From the NCBI GenBank assembly GCA_937918935.1, contig CAKZSI010000015.1, positions 1 to 64,000 of the forward strand: a DNA stretch of 64,000 nucleotides, given 5' to 3'. Under the pieces are notes generated by a model. That model ran no database searches. It was not told where the DNA came from and saw nothing but the letters and a program-made list of their open reading frames with translations. This DNA is from an uncultured Chloroflexales bacterium (GTDB taxonomy: Bacteria; Chloroflexota; Chloroflexia; Chloroflexales; Chloroflexaceae). The translations under genes and the position numbers were made by a program. The first letter of the stretch is position 1; each line of letters opens with the position of its first letter. Below, piece after piece: positions 1 to 7,517 of the stretch.

Positions 1-33
1 GGGGCGTGGGGAAACCTGGTTTCCCCACGCCCC
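1..33. repeat. 33-bp perfect intergenic palindrome (family member)
   Basis: Two 16-base arms (beginning GGGGCGTGGGGAAACC) around a single central base form a perfect inverted repeat. Related copies recur between genes throughout the window. A second, half-copy with the same right flank (cgcccctgcctgggaggagg) lies at about 91-128, so the left 130 bases are a local duplication of this element. Confidence 0.85.
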
Positions 34-180
34 TGCCTGGGAGGAGGTTCCAGGAACGAGCGTGGCCATCATCGGCCCGCGGCAGTTTGAGGTTTCCCCG
101 CGCCCCTGCCTGGGAGGAGGTTCCAGGAGGGGTGGCCCTCCCGGACCGTCATCGGCCATGCCGGGCATCCGGATGGGTTC

Positions 181-1206
181 TTACCCTCCTGCCCGTTCAC
201 GGCGCAACTGGGTGTAGACGCGCACCACAGGGTCGTTGCTGGCGCGCGAGTCGATGCGCGCAGCCCGCAGGTAGCGCTGGAGGGCATGCTCAAGTTCGGC
301 GTAGTGGCCAGGGCCAGCGTAGGCCCGCAGCAGCCACACCGTCAGGTCGTCGGCAGCGGGGTCCTCAGTCAGAGCCAGGTCACACAGGCGAGCGCATTTG
401 TGGTAGCGGCGCTGGTTGCAGGCGTGCTCGGCCAGGCGTTCGACCACGTTCAAAAAATCGCCGGCCAGGAGGTTACGGCGCTCGATCAGTGCGGTCCAGG
501 GGGCAGAGACATCGGCCATATAAGGGCCGCGGTACAATTCGAGCGCCTGAGTGTACAGCGGCGCCGCCGCCGCTAACCCCTCCTGCTCCTCAAGCTCCGC
601 CGCGAGGATGCGGAACCGTTCGAAGATCTCCACGTCGGTGCGCACATCGTCGGGGTGGAGCAGGCAGTGATCCTCGCTGATCACCAGGACAGCATCGGCC
701 AGTTCTTCGCCGCCGACTTCGACCATGAGCGCGCGCAGCGAACTGAGGGTACGGGTAAGACCGCTCGCGGCGCTTTCCTGTCCCCAGACAGCGGCCATCA
801 GCGCCTCGCGGCTGATCCCGCACCCCCCGGCGTGGATCAGGGCCGCCAGCACCGCACGCAGTTTGTGGCTGCCCGCCCGGCCCCGATCACGCTCGACCAC
901 GCGGGCCAGGATAGGCACACCCGCCACCCAGACCCGCAACACCCCCAGGCAGGCTACCTGCAATGCTGAATCAGGGAGAGGCCCGGTAGCGGGCTGCGGC
1001 ACATAACGTTCCAGAACCTCCTGGGCCATACGCACCCGCCGACGCTCCGTGGCGTCGGTGCGAGCCAGGAGGATCCGCAAACGTTGGGCCGCTTCATCGC
1101 CATAGCTGCTGTAGAGCAGCATTGCGCTCTGGCGTTGCACCTGTGGATCGTCGTGTAACAGTAACGGCACAAACAGGTCAATCAACGGCGTAGCGTGCCG
1201 GGCCAT
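181..1206 (-). CDS. SARP-like transcriptional activator with BTAD domain
   Basis: 341 residues. The first ~65 residues look like HEAT-type helical repeats (LIDLFVPLLLHDDPQVQRQS). An OmpR-like winged helix follows at about residues 85-180 (LRAVLAALIHAGGCGISREA, LMAAVWGQE), then a bacterial transcriptional activator domain rich in TPR-like helices (about 190-335; ELYRGPYMADV is the usual BTAD signature). The family activates target operons by binding direct repeats near the -35 box. No target can be assigned from the context; the gene is flanked by repeats and has no operon partner in view. It could equally be described as an AfsR/DnrI-type regulator lacking the NB-ARC ATPase part. Confidence 0.8.
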   Translation of the reverse strand: MARHATPLIDLFVPLLLHDDPQVQRQSAMLLYSSYGDEAAQRLRILLARTDATERRRVRMAQEVLERYVPQPATGPLPDSALQVACLGVLRVWVAGVPILARVVERDRGRAGSHKLRAVLAALIHAGGCGISREALMAAVWGQESAASGLTRTLSSLRALMVEVGGEELADAVLVISEDHCLLHPDDVRTDVEIFERFRILAAELEEQEGLAAAAPLYTQALELYRGPYMADVSAPWTALIERRNLLAGDFLNVVERLAEHACNQRRYHKCARLCDLALTEDPAADDLTVWLLRAYAGPGHYAELEHALQRYLRAARIDSRASNDPVVRVYTQLRRERAGG

Positions 1207-1531
1207 GATTCCTCCAGGAGCAGATACCGCGCCTGCATCAGGTTATGCCGATACACGGTGCATAGAGCGCCGCTGCATCGCGCTGACTTGATGGGGGTTC
1301 TCTATGAGTATGTATGCCCACAAGAACGAGATTTGACCGATTTTTTGCTTATGCGTGGATTCGCGCCTGTCCACTGGTCAGGGGCGTGGGGAAACCCGGG
1401 TTTGCGCCTTTTCATCAGTCAGAAGGGCGGGGAACCCGGAATCTCCACCCTCCCCCAACCCCGGGCGGGCAGGAGCGTGGGGAAACCGGGTTTCCCCATG
1501 CCCTGGCATAGCCCCCAACCTCGGGCCGCCT
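1207..1531. other. gene-free stretch with palindrome copies
   Basis: No credible gene. Copies of the intergenic palindrome family lie at 1381-1401 (left arm intact, right arm decayed) and 1475-1501 (both arms, GGGGAAACC/GGTTTCCCC). Short reading frames here are produced by the repeat itself. Confidence 0.6.
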
Positions 1532-1678
1532 GACCAGGCGGTGACGGTCGTTCTGGCGGGCTGGCTGCTGCTGAACCCGCTCGCGGGTGTGGTGGTCCTC
1601 CCGTTCATTTTCGGTATCTTCGCCATCATTGGCGGCATCCTGACCATCGTCGCAGCCTTCCAGATCCGCCGGGCCTGA
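1532..1678 (+). pseudogene. C-terminal remnant of an HdeD-like (DUF308) membrane protein
   Basis: The last 48 codons before the stop at 1676-1678 read as two hydrophobic helices (VVLAGWLLLNPLAGVVVLPF and IFGIFAIIGGILTIVAAFQI) ending in a short basic tail. This matches the last helix pair of DUF308/HdeD-type small membrane proteins. Nothing upstream in the same frame resembles the rest of the protein; it runs directly into a palindromic repeat at 1475-1501. A truncated relic is the most likely reading. The family assignment rests on composition and pattern only. Confidence 0.5.
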
Positions 1679-1872
1679 GACGGCGCCGGCAACCCCTCCG
1701 GGGGCAGACAGATCAACGACAAACGGCACGGAGAGATACGACGTCGCGACGGGTAATTAACTTGTTAGCCACGCTGATCATCTTCAGCATTCCCTTCTTG
1801 TGTCGCTTGCCGGTCGTAGGCGCTAAACGACCCGGAGCAGCCCCCAGCAGATAGAGATTGGGCGCCACCCTG

Positions 1873-1909
1873 ACGGGTAGAGACGGTGCAATGCACCGTC
1901 TCTACCCGT
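1873..1909. repeat. 37-bp perfect palindrome
   Basis: Arms of 18 bases (ACGGGTAGAGACGGTGCA and its complement) around one central base. It sits in a gene-free stretch. It differs in sequence from the GGGGAAACC palindrome family and may be a small non-autonomous mobile element or the remains of one. Confidence 0.75.
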
Positions 1910-2145
1910 GTCCATCTCCACCGCCAGCGGATGGAGATTGGGCACCGCTGGTAGGGGCGGGCCTCGTGCCCGTCCCCCCAGGCATGGCCCCCCTGGGGCT
2001 GCACCGTCTCTTGCCCCGGACGGCCCACATAGGTCAGATAGCTCCACCGTCACCTGCATCCAGGTCCACCAGCGCCACCGCCTCGGTTGCCTGGCTGGCG
2101 AGCATCCGCACCGCCTGCACGCAGGGCGGAATTAATGCCTTTGGC

Positions 2146-2175
2146 ACGTAGGGCGGAATTAATTCCGCCCTACGT
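2146..2175. repeat. 30-bp perfect palindrome abutting the CRISPR array
   Basis: ACGTAGGGCGGAATT followed directly by its reverse complement. It ends three bases before the first CRISPR repeat (2179), at what is inferred to be the distal (trailer) end. A partial direct copy (gggcggaattaat) precedes it at about 2124-2136. Confidence 0.8.
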
Positions 2176-2178
2176 CCA

Positions 2179-3545
2179 GTTTCAAACGCCTTCAGAGCGG
2201 GGCGGTGCGGCGTTGGAGCGACTGACTGGGCTTGTGTTCGACAGCGCTCTGAAGTTTCAAACCCCTTCAGAGCGGGGCGGTGCGGCGTTGCCAAGGGGGT
2301 GATAAACCCGCGAACCTTCCCAGTTTCCTGTTTCAAACGCCTTCAGAGCGGGGCGGTGCGGCGTTGAGTCGCCTGGTGGGGCTGGGGGAGCGTGACCATT
2401 GGGTTTCAAACCCCTTCAGAGCGGGGCAGTGCGGCGTTGCCGCCGAGCGGGCGGCGTGCCAGGCGGTGATAGGGCGTTTCAAACCCCTTCGATGCGGGGC
2501 GTTGAGGCCCTTGAGCAAACCAATGGGAAACTGGATCAAGGCCATCGCGTTTCAAACCCCTTCGATGCGGGGCGTTGAGGCCCTTCTTGTCAAGATCCGA
2601 CAGTGTGCCCCCGCTGCGGCAGGTTTCAAACCCCTTCGATGCGGGGCGTTGAGGCCCTTCGGGACACCGCCGGGAACAATTGTTTCCGGCACGGCGTTTC
2701 AAACCCCTTCGATGCGGGGCGTTGAGGCCCTTGTGCTGGTGGAGTGGACGACCGGGACGGAGCAGGTTGCGTTTCAAACCCCTTCGATGCGGGGCGTTGA
2801 GGCCCTTGTACACAATGAACAGTCCCCGCGGCGGAACCCGCCAAGTTTCAAACCCCTTCGATGCGGGGCGTTGAGGCCCTTTAGCCCTAGCACAGCGCCA
2901 CAAGTAGCGCCTTTCAAGTTTCAAACCCCTTCGATGCGGGGCGTTGAGGCCCTTGGCCCTGGAGGCGGAGGTTCACGATGCCACCCAGGTAGTTTCAAAC
3001 CCCTTCGATGCGGGGCGTTGAGGCCCTTGGTTCCGCGCACCGGACGATCTGGGTTCGACGAATATGTTTCAAACCCCTTCGATGCGGGGCGTTGAGGCCC
3101 TTGCGCGGATCTGGACTTCCAGTCCACGCCGCTGCTCTGGGTTTCAAACCCCTTCGATGCGGGGCGTTGAGGCCCTTGCGAGGCCAAGCCGCTGCAGGCA
3201 CGCTGGCCCACCGGGTTTCAAACCCCTTCGATGCGGGGCGTTGAGGCCCTTAACCACTGTTCCGAAGCGCGGGTGAGGATACCTATCACGTTTCAAACCC
3301 CTTCGATGCGGGGCGTTGAGGCCCTTAAGGAGCGTACCAAAATGGAGTTCTACTTCTGGTTGGCGTTTCAAACCCCTTCGATGCGGGGCGTTGAGGCCCT
3401 TTGGACATCCGCATGCCCAGCAACACCGGCGACTTTGTTTCAAACCCCTTCGATGCGGGGCGTTGAGGCCCTTGGAAAGGAGGAAGCAATGTACGTCGCA
3501 CGCTACACGTTTCAAACCCCTTCGATGCGGGGCGTTGAGGCCCTT
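2179..3545 (-). CRISPR. CRISPR array, 19 repeats of 37 bp with two repeat versions
   Basis: Repeats start at 2179, 2254, 2330, 2403 (version A) and 2476, 2549, 2623, 2696, 2771, 2845, 2918, 2992, 3066, 3141, 3215, 3290, 3365, 3437, 3509 (version B). The 18 spacers are 35-39 bp. Plus-strand repeats begin GTTTCAAACCCCTTC; version B continues GATGCGGGGCGTTGAGGCCC and version A continues AGAGCGGGGCGGTGCGGCG. Read on the minus strand, the repeat ends in GGGGTTTGAAAC. This resembles the ATTGAAA(C/G) 3' end that becomes the crRNA 5' handle, so transcription is inferred right to left with the leader near 3546-3706. All B copies appear identical. A copies vary (CGCC or CCCC at bases 9-12; one GCAG change), as expected for an old distal end. 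The array lies next to cas1, cas2 and the RT gene. Confidence 0.97.
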
Positions 3546-3706
3546 GGGGTCGCTCCCGCGAGGTCTGGCCTTTCGCCCGTCCTGATGACGAACGCGACGC
3601 CGGACCGGCGCCCCCCTTCGCTGTACCGGTCTTGCATGGCTGGCCTGGATCGGCTACCATCCCGGCTATGCCGACATTGTAGCAGGTCGCTGGTTGGAGG
3701 ACAACC
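3546..3706 (-). promoter_or_regulatory. putative CRISPR leader / divergent promoter region
   Basis: 161 bases between the last version-B repeat and the start codon of the WYL regulator. If the array is transcribed right to left, as the repeat 3' end suggests, this must hold the leader and promoter as well as the promoter of the divergent gene. No clear -35/-10 pair was recognised. The assignment is by position only. Confidence 0.4.
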
Positions 3707-5974
3707 ATGAATCGCTGGGCCATGGCCCTTGCTCAGACTCCACCGACGCTGCAGCGCCTGATCGCTGCGACGCAGCGGGTGAGCCTTCCCCGTGGCTGCT
3801 CGCCCGCCGAGCGCCTTCAGCGCTTGCGCACCGTCCTCTGCCGGCGGGCAGCCGTGCATGCGGTCTATTTTTCGCTGTCTGACGCAGAACAAGCGGCGCT
3901 GCAGGCGCTGCGCCACATCCGTCGTGGCCTCGCTCCGGCCGACCTCGCCGCCCGCTTTGGCCCCATCCGCCCTCTCGCCGCGTTGCGCGCCGACCGCACA
4001 CCGCGCACGCTCAGCGAGCGCCTGCTGCTCCTCGGCTGGCTCCTGCCGCGCCCCGCGGCGCGCAACCACCCGTTGCGCTATCTGCTGCCAGCCGAACTGC
4101 GCGCCTGGCTGCCGGCGCCGCTGCCCGCCACTCTCGACGCTGCGCCTGCATCCGCCGCCGCCGGCGCGGGGGGGGCATCCAGCGCGCCGGCGCCGCTGCC
4201 CGCCACTCTCGACGCTGCGCCATCCTGGCAAACCGCGCCTGACTCGGCTGCGCTGCCGACGCTCAACGCAGCAACGGTGATCCTCCTCGCCAGCGCCGAG
4301 CGGACGCTGCCGCTCCGCCGTGATGGCCGGCCCGCCGCCCGCGCGCTGCATACGCTGCGGCCGCGCCTCGCACCACTTCCCCCCGCCGAGGCGGATGCGC
4401 TGGTGCGCTGGCTGTTGCCGCTGCTGATCGACCTGGGCCTGCTTGCACCCCATGGCGGCGACGTCGTAGCTGCTCCTGGAGCCCGGCGCTTTCTGGCCGC
4501 CCCGCCTGCCGAGCGCCTGCATACGCTCCGCGCTGCCTGGGTGCGCGCTCCGCGTGGCGAGCACTGGCTACGTCAACTGCGGGTCAGTACGCGGGGGCTC
4601 GATTGGCCGGCGCTGCGCCGCCGCCTGCTGGCCTGGGCCGAGGCCCTGCCGCCCACAGCCGCCGCCGATCCCGCCAGCGGCCACGCGCTGCTCCACGCTG
4701 CGCTCGGCCCCCTGGCCGATGCCCATACCCACGGCCTGCGTCCCTCGCTCCGGCGCTCACCATGGTTGCCGCGCCGCGCCGCTGCGGTCTGGGCGGCTGC
4801 CTGCGCCGGACCCCTGGCCTGGCTCGGTGCACTCCCTGCCTCCGCCGTTGCCGGGTCCGACCCGCCAGCAGCGGAGAACTCGGGCGCGAACTGGCAGATC
4901 GATACCGCTGGCTTGCTCCACGTGCCACGCAATGCCGATCCGTCTGACCTGCTTGCGCTTGCACCCTTCGCCCGCTGGAGCCATCGAGCCGCTGGCTGTG
5001 AGGTCTTTACTCTCAACCGCGCCGCTCTCGCCGCAGCCACGTCACGGGGCCACGATCCGGCCCGCCTGCGCGCGTTGCTGGCGCGATGGGGCGCCATCCT
5101 GCCAGACGCGCTCGCGCCGTCTGGCGGGATGCGACTGCTTGCCCGTACTGTGCTGATCAGTGACCAGCCCGAGGACCTGGTCCGGGCGCTGCGCCAACGC
5201 TCCACCCGGCGCGCCATCGAGGCCCATCTGGCGCCCGGCGTGGCTCTGGTGGCGCCCGGGCGTGAGGCGGCACTGGTGCGCACCCTGGCCCGCGCTGGCC
5301 GCGCCGTGACCGCGCCACCCCCTCCGGCCATCGCCCCGCCGGCTAGCCTTACCCCGGCTGAGCAGGCGACCCTGCTGCTCGCCTGCGCCCACTATCGTGC
5401 CAGCCCGCCCGAGGGCGCCCCTCCCGGCCCGCGCGACGAGTTGCTGGCCCGGCTGCGCGCTGGCCTCCCCCCGGCGCTCGCCGCGGCAACCGACACGGCC
5501 CTGCTTGCCTTGAGTCCTGCAGCCTCCGTTGCGCCACCACCGCCCGGCCATCACCCTGCACCCGGTGCACCGCCACCACTGGCCACCCTGCTGACCATGC
5601 TGCGCACGGCGGCGCAGCGCCGTCGCGCGGTGCGGCTGCACTATCAGGGCCGTGATGACTCCACGCCCCGCGAACGCGCGGTCCGCCCGCTCCGCCTGGA
5701 ACGTCACGGCTCCTGGTGGTACCTCTACGCCTATTGCTTGCAGGCCTGCGCCGAGCGCTGTTTCCGCCTCGACCGGATCCATCACGCCGCGCTCCTCGAT
5801 CCGCGCCCAGCCGCGGATGACCGCCCCTCTACCGCCACATCGCCATCCCGACGCCAGCCGCCCGCCAGACGCACCCTCCGCAGCGCTGCCGGCCCGCCCG
5901 TCAGTCCTGCGCTGCGAGTGTGGCTGGCGGATGACCAGGGGCCTGGCGGTGCGGGCCGAGCTATAGAGGTGTAG
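3707..5974 (+). CDS. WYL-domain protein with XPB/helicase-type N-terminal region, CRISPR-associated regulator
   Basis: 755 residues; start chosen by the GGAGG ribosome site at 3695-3699. The N-terminal ~450 residues are helical with winged-helix-like stretches, the pattern of helicase XPB/Ssl2 N-terminal domain proteins (for example AALQALRHIRRGLAPADLAA). Residues ~635-700 form a WYL-type domain (RRAVRLHYQGRD, ERAVRPLRLERHGSWWYLYA, RCFRLDRI). WYL domains bind nucleic acid or nucleotide ligands and often regulate CRISPR and phage-defence operons. The gene is divergent from the array and convergent with cas2, which suits an array or adaptation regulator. An Ala/Pro-rich linker (~135-165) carries a tandem copy of APLPATLDAAP. 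Its action on this locus is inferred. Confidence 0.75.
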   Translation: MNRWAMALAQTPPTLQRLIAATQRVSLPRGCSPAERLQRLRTVLCRRAAVHAVYFSLSDAEQAALQALRHIRRGLAPADLAARFGPIRPLAALRADRTPRTLSERLLLLGWLLPRPAARNHPLRYLLPAELRAWLPAPLPATLDAAPASAAAGAGGASSAPAPLPATLDAAPSWQTAPDSAALPTLNAATVILLASAERTLPLRRDGRPAARALHTLRPRLAPLPPAEADALVRWLLPLLIDLGLLAPHGGDVVAAPGARRFLAAPPAERLHTLRAAWVRAPRGEHWLRQLRVSTRGLDWPALRRRLLAWAEALPPTAAADPASGHALLHAALGPLADAHTHGLRPSLRRSPWLPRRAAAVWAAACAGPLAWLGALPASAVAGSDPPAAENSGANWQIDTAGLLHVPRNADPSDLLALAPFARWSHRAAGCEVFTLNRAALAAATSRGHDPARLRALLARWGAILPDALAPSGGMRLLARTVLISDQPEDLVRALRQRSTRRAIEAHLAPGVALVAPGREAALVRTLARAGRAVTAPPPPAIAPPASLTPAEQATLLLACAHYRASPPEGAPPGPRDELLARLRAGLPPALAAATDTALLALSPAASVAPPPPGHHPAPGAPPPLATLLTMLRTAAQRRRAVRLHYQGRDDSTPRERAVRPLRLERHGSWWYLYAYCLQACAERCFRLDRIHHAALLDPRPAADDRPSTATSPSRRQPPARRTLRSAAGPPVSPALRVWLADDQGPGGAGRAIEV

Positions 5975-6022
5975 AGCGGTGGAGTGACGATCACCGTGGG
6001 ACACCCCGATCTGACATATGCC

Positions 6023-6298
6023 TCAAACCAGGTAATGGGTTGGCTCGCTACTTACCCGCCCGATGCCATAGATCGCGATGCGCTCGACCGCGTCCGCGTC
6101 CAGGCGGTAGCAGCGCACGCTGTCCACGTCCTGGTCGATCAACTCGCGCAGCTCGCGGCCCAGCCGGCTAAACTCGCCCGGGTTGAGTATGCACTCGAAG
6201 ACGCTGTACTGCACCCGCGTGCCATAGCCCTTGAGCAGCTTCATCACTTTCGTGCGCCGCTTATCGTCCACGATGTCGTAACTGATGATGGTAAACAT
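6023..6298 (-). CDS. cas2: CRISPR-associated endonuclease Cas2
   Basis: 91 residues, normal for the family. It begins MFTIISYDIVDDKRRTKVMK, the ferredoxin-fold first strand with the conserved Asp, followed by LLKGYGTRVQYSVFEC. Cas2 forms the central dimer of the Cas1-Cas2 integrase that inserts new spacers. It lies 12 bases downstream of cas1 and is the last gene of the minus-strand adaptation operon, convergent with the WYL gene. Confidence 0.96.
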   Translation of the reverse strand: MFTIISYDIVDDKRRTKVMKLLKGYGTRVQYSVFECILNPGEFSRLGRELRELIDQDVDSVRCYRLDADAVERIAIYGIGRVSSEPTHYLV

Positions 6299-6310
6299 AG
6301 GTGGTTCTTC

Positions 6311-7303
6311 TCAAGCAACATACCCGACATAGGCGGCCTGCTCACCACGAACGACGCGGGCCACCGCCCGGGCCTGGAGCAGGACCACACGGCGCAGCGG
6401 CGTCTGCTCGCCGGTGGGCAGCCGGACCGGGGCCTGCATCGCTGCTTCGTAGCGCGCGACGATCAACGCGCGCCCGCCGGCATCAAGATAGACTGCGTCG
6501 GGGCGCCGGGCGGGTCGCTCGAACTGCTCACGCTGCACCTCGCCCGCCTGGAGCAGGGCCAGCACGATGCGGTCGACCGCCAGGGGGCGAAACTCCTCCA
6601 TGAGGTCGAGGGCCAGTGAGGGCCGCCCGGCCTCGATCACGTGAAACACGCCGAAATACGGGTCCAGGCCGGTGAATTGTACGGCGGTGAGCACGTCGTG
6701 CAGCAGCAGGGTGTAGCCGAAGGAGAGCATGGCATTGACCGGGTCGGGCGGGGGGTAGAACTCGCGTCCCTGGAAGCCCCAGCTGGCCTGGAGCAGGGCT
6801 CGCCAGGCCCCAAAGTAGGCCGCCGCGCCCGCGCCCTCGTAGCCGCGCACAGCATCAATGTCGGCAGCCGCATCGATAGCCGCAACTGCATTGTCGATCT
6901 GGCCCAGCGCCGCCGTGGCGGCAGGCCAGCCTGCCCCGGCCAGCAGTGCGCGCTGGTTGGCCAGCTTGGCCCGTACTATCGCCCGGGCCAGCTCGAGCGA
7001 CCAGCCCGCATCGGTCACTCGCTGCATCTGAGCGAGGCGCAGCGCCCCGAAGCGTGACGGCCCGGCAGTGAGCGTGGCATAGTGCCGGCTGCCGCGCTGG
7101 TTGGTGAGCATCACCGGGATGCCTCGCCCGATCAGTTCTACCAGCAGCGCGGTGGACATCTGCACACCCCGGCCCATCAACACAACTTGATCGATCTTGT
7201 TCAGCGGGATCTCCTGCAAGGTCTTGCCCTCGCGAGTGATCAGCACCTGCTCGTCGCGCTTGCGTACCGTTACTCCCTGTTCCTGTACGTAGAGGGTCGC
7301 CAT
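6311..7303 (-). CDS. cas1: CRISPR-associated endonuclease/integrase Cas1
   Basis: 330 residues from MATLYVQEQG, preceded by AAGGAG at a good distance; the frame continues upstream only through repeat sequence. N-terminal beta domain (LYVQEQGVTVRKRDEQVLIT, EIPLNKIDQVVLMG) is followed by the helical catalytic domain with GAGAAAYFGAWRALL, DPVNAMLSFGYTLL and HVIEAGRPSLALDLMEEFRP, which hold the metal-binding Glu, His and Asp/Glu of the family. Cas1 catalyses spacer integration. It is not fused to the neighbouring reverse transcriptase; that enzyme is a separate gene 214 bases upstream, separated by palindromic repeats. Confidence 0.97.
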   Translation of the reverse strand: MATLYVQEQGVTVRKRDEQVLITREGKTLQEIPLNKIDQVVLMGRGVQMSTALLVELIGRGIPVMLTNQRGSRHYATLTAGPSRFGALRLAQMQRVTDAGWSLELARAIVRAKLANQRALLAGAGWPAATAALGQIDNAVAAIDAAADIDAVRGYEGAGAAAYFGAWRALLQASWGFQGREFYPPPDPVNAMLSFGYTLLLHDVLTAVQFTGLDPYFGVFHVIEAGRPSLALDLMEEFRPLAVDRIVLALLQAGEVQREQFERPARRPDAVYLDAGGRALIVARYEAAMQAPVRLPTGEQTPLRRVVLLQARAVARVVRGEQAAYVGYVA

Positions 7304-7359
7304 AATCCAGTGCTCCTTCTTGGGGAAGTCTGAGAGGTCCTGGCCCTTCCAGGAACCCG

Positions 7360-7487
7360 GGTTCCGCGCCCGGTTGGTGGAGCACGGGGAAACCAGCGCC
7401 TGATCCCGCTGATTCCCCGGGCCATTCTCCAAGTTCCGCGCCCGGTTGGTGGAGCACGGGGAAACCAGGTTTCCCCACGCCCCTGCC
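7360..7487. repeat. duplicated palindromic repeat between RT and cas1
   Basis: A segment containing gttccgcgcccggttggtgg and agcacggggaaaccag occurs twice (about 7371-7396 and 7433-7467). The second copy completes a GGGGAAACC-A-GGTTTCCCC palindrome (about 7456-7483). This belongs to the window-wide palindrome family and separates the RT stop from the cas1 start. Confidence 0.75.
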
Positions 7488-7517
7488 GGAGGGGCGTGTT
7501 TCGCCCCTTCGCCACTG

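Larger units (their letters stand above)
1679..2178. other. gene-free stretch between HdeD remnant and CRISPR array
   Basis: No convincing gene on either strand. It contains two strong palindromes (1873-1909 and 2146-2175, listed separately). On the minus strand around 1690-1820 a short frame with KRHKKGMLKMISVANKL could be a transposase tail, but it is too short to call. Confidence 0.5.

Noticed and set aside
1690-1860. Possible IS110-like transposase tail on the minus strand (KRHKKGMLKMISVANKL)
   Set aside because: Only ~40 residues, no other transposase motif, no terminal repeats; too weak to call.
2280-3095. Long open frames through the CRISPR region with repeating peptides such as FQTPSMRGVEAL
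   Set aside because: They are translations of the 37-bp repeats; regular spacing and unique spacers show an array, not a repeat protein.
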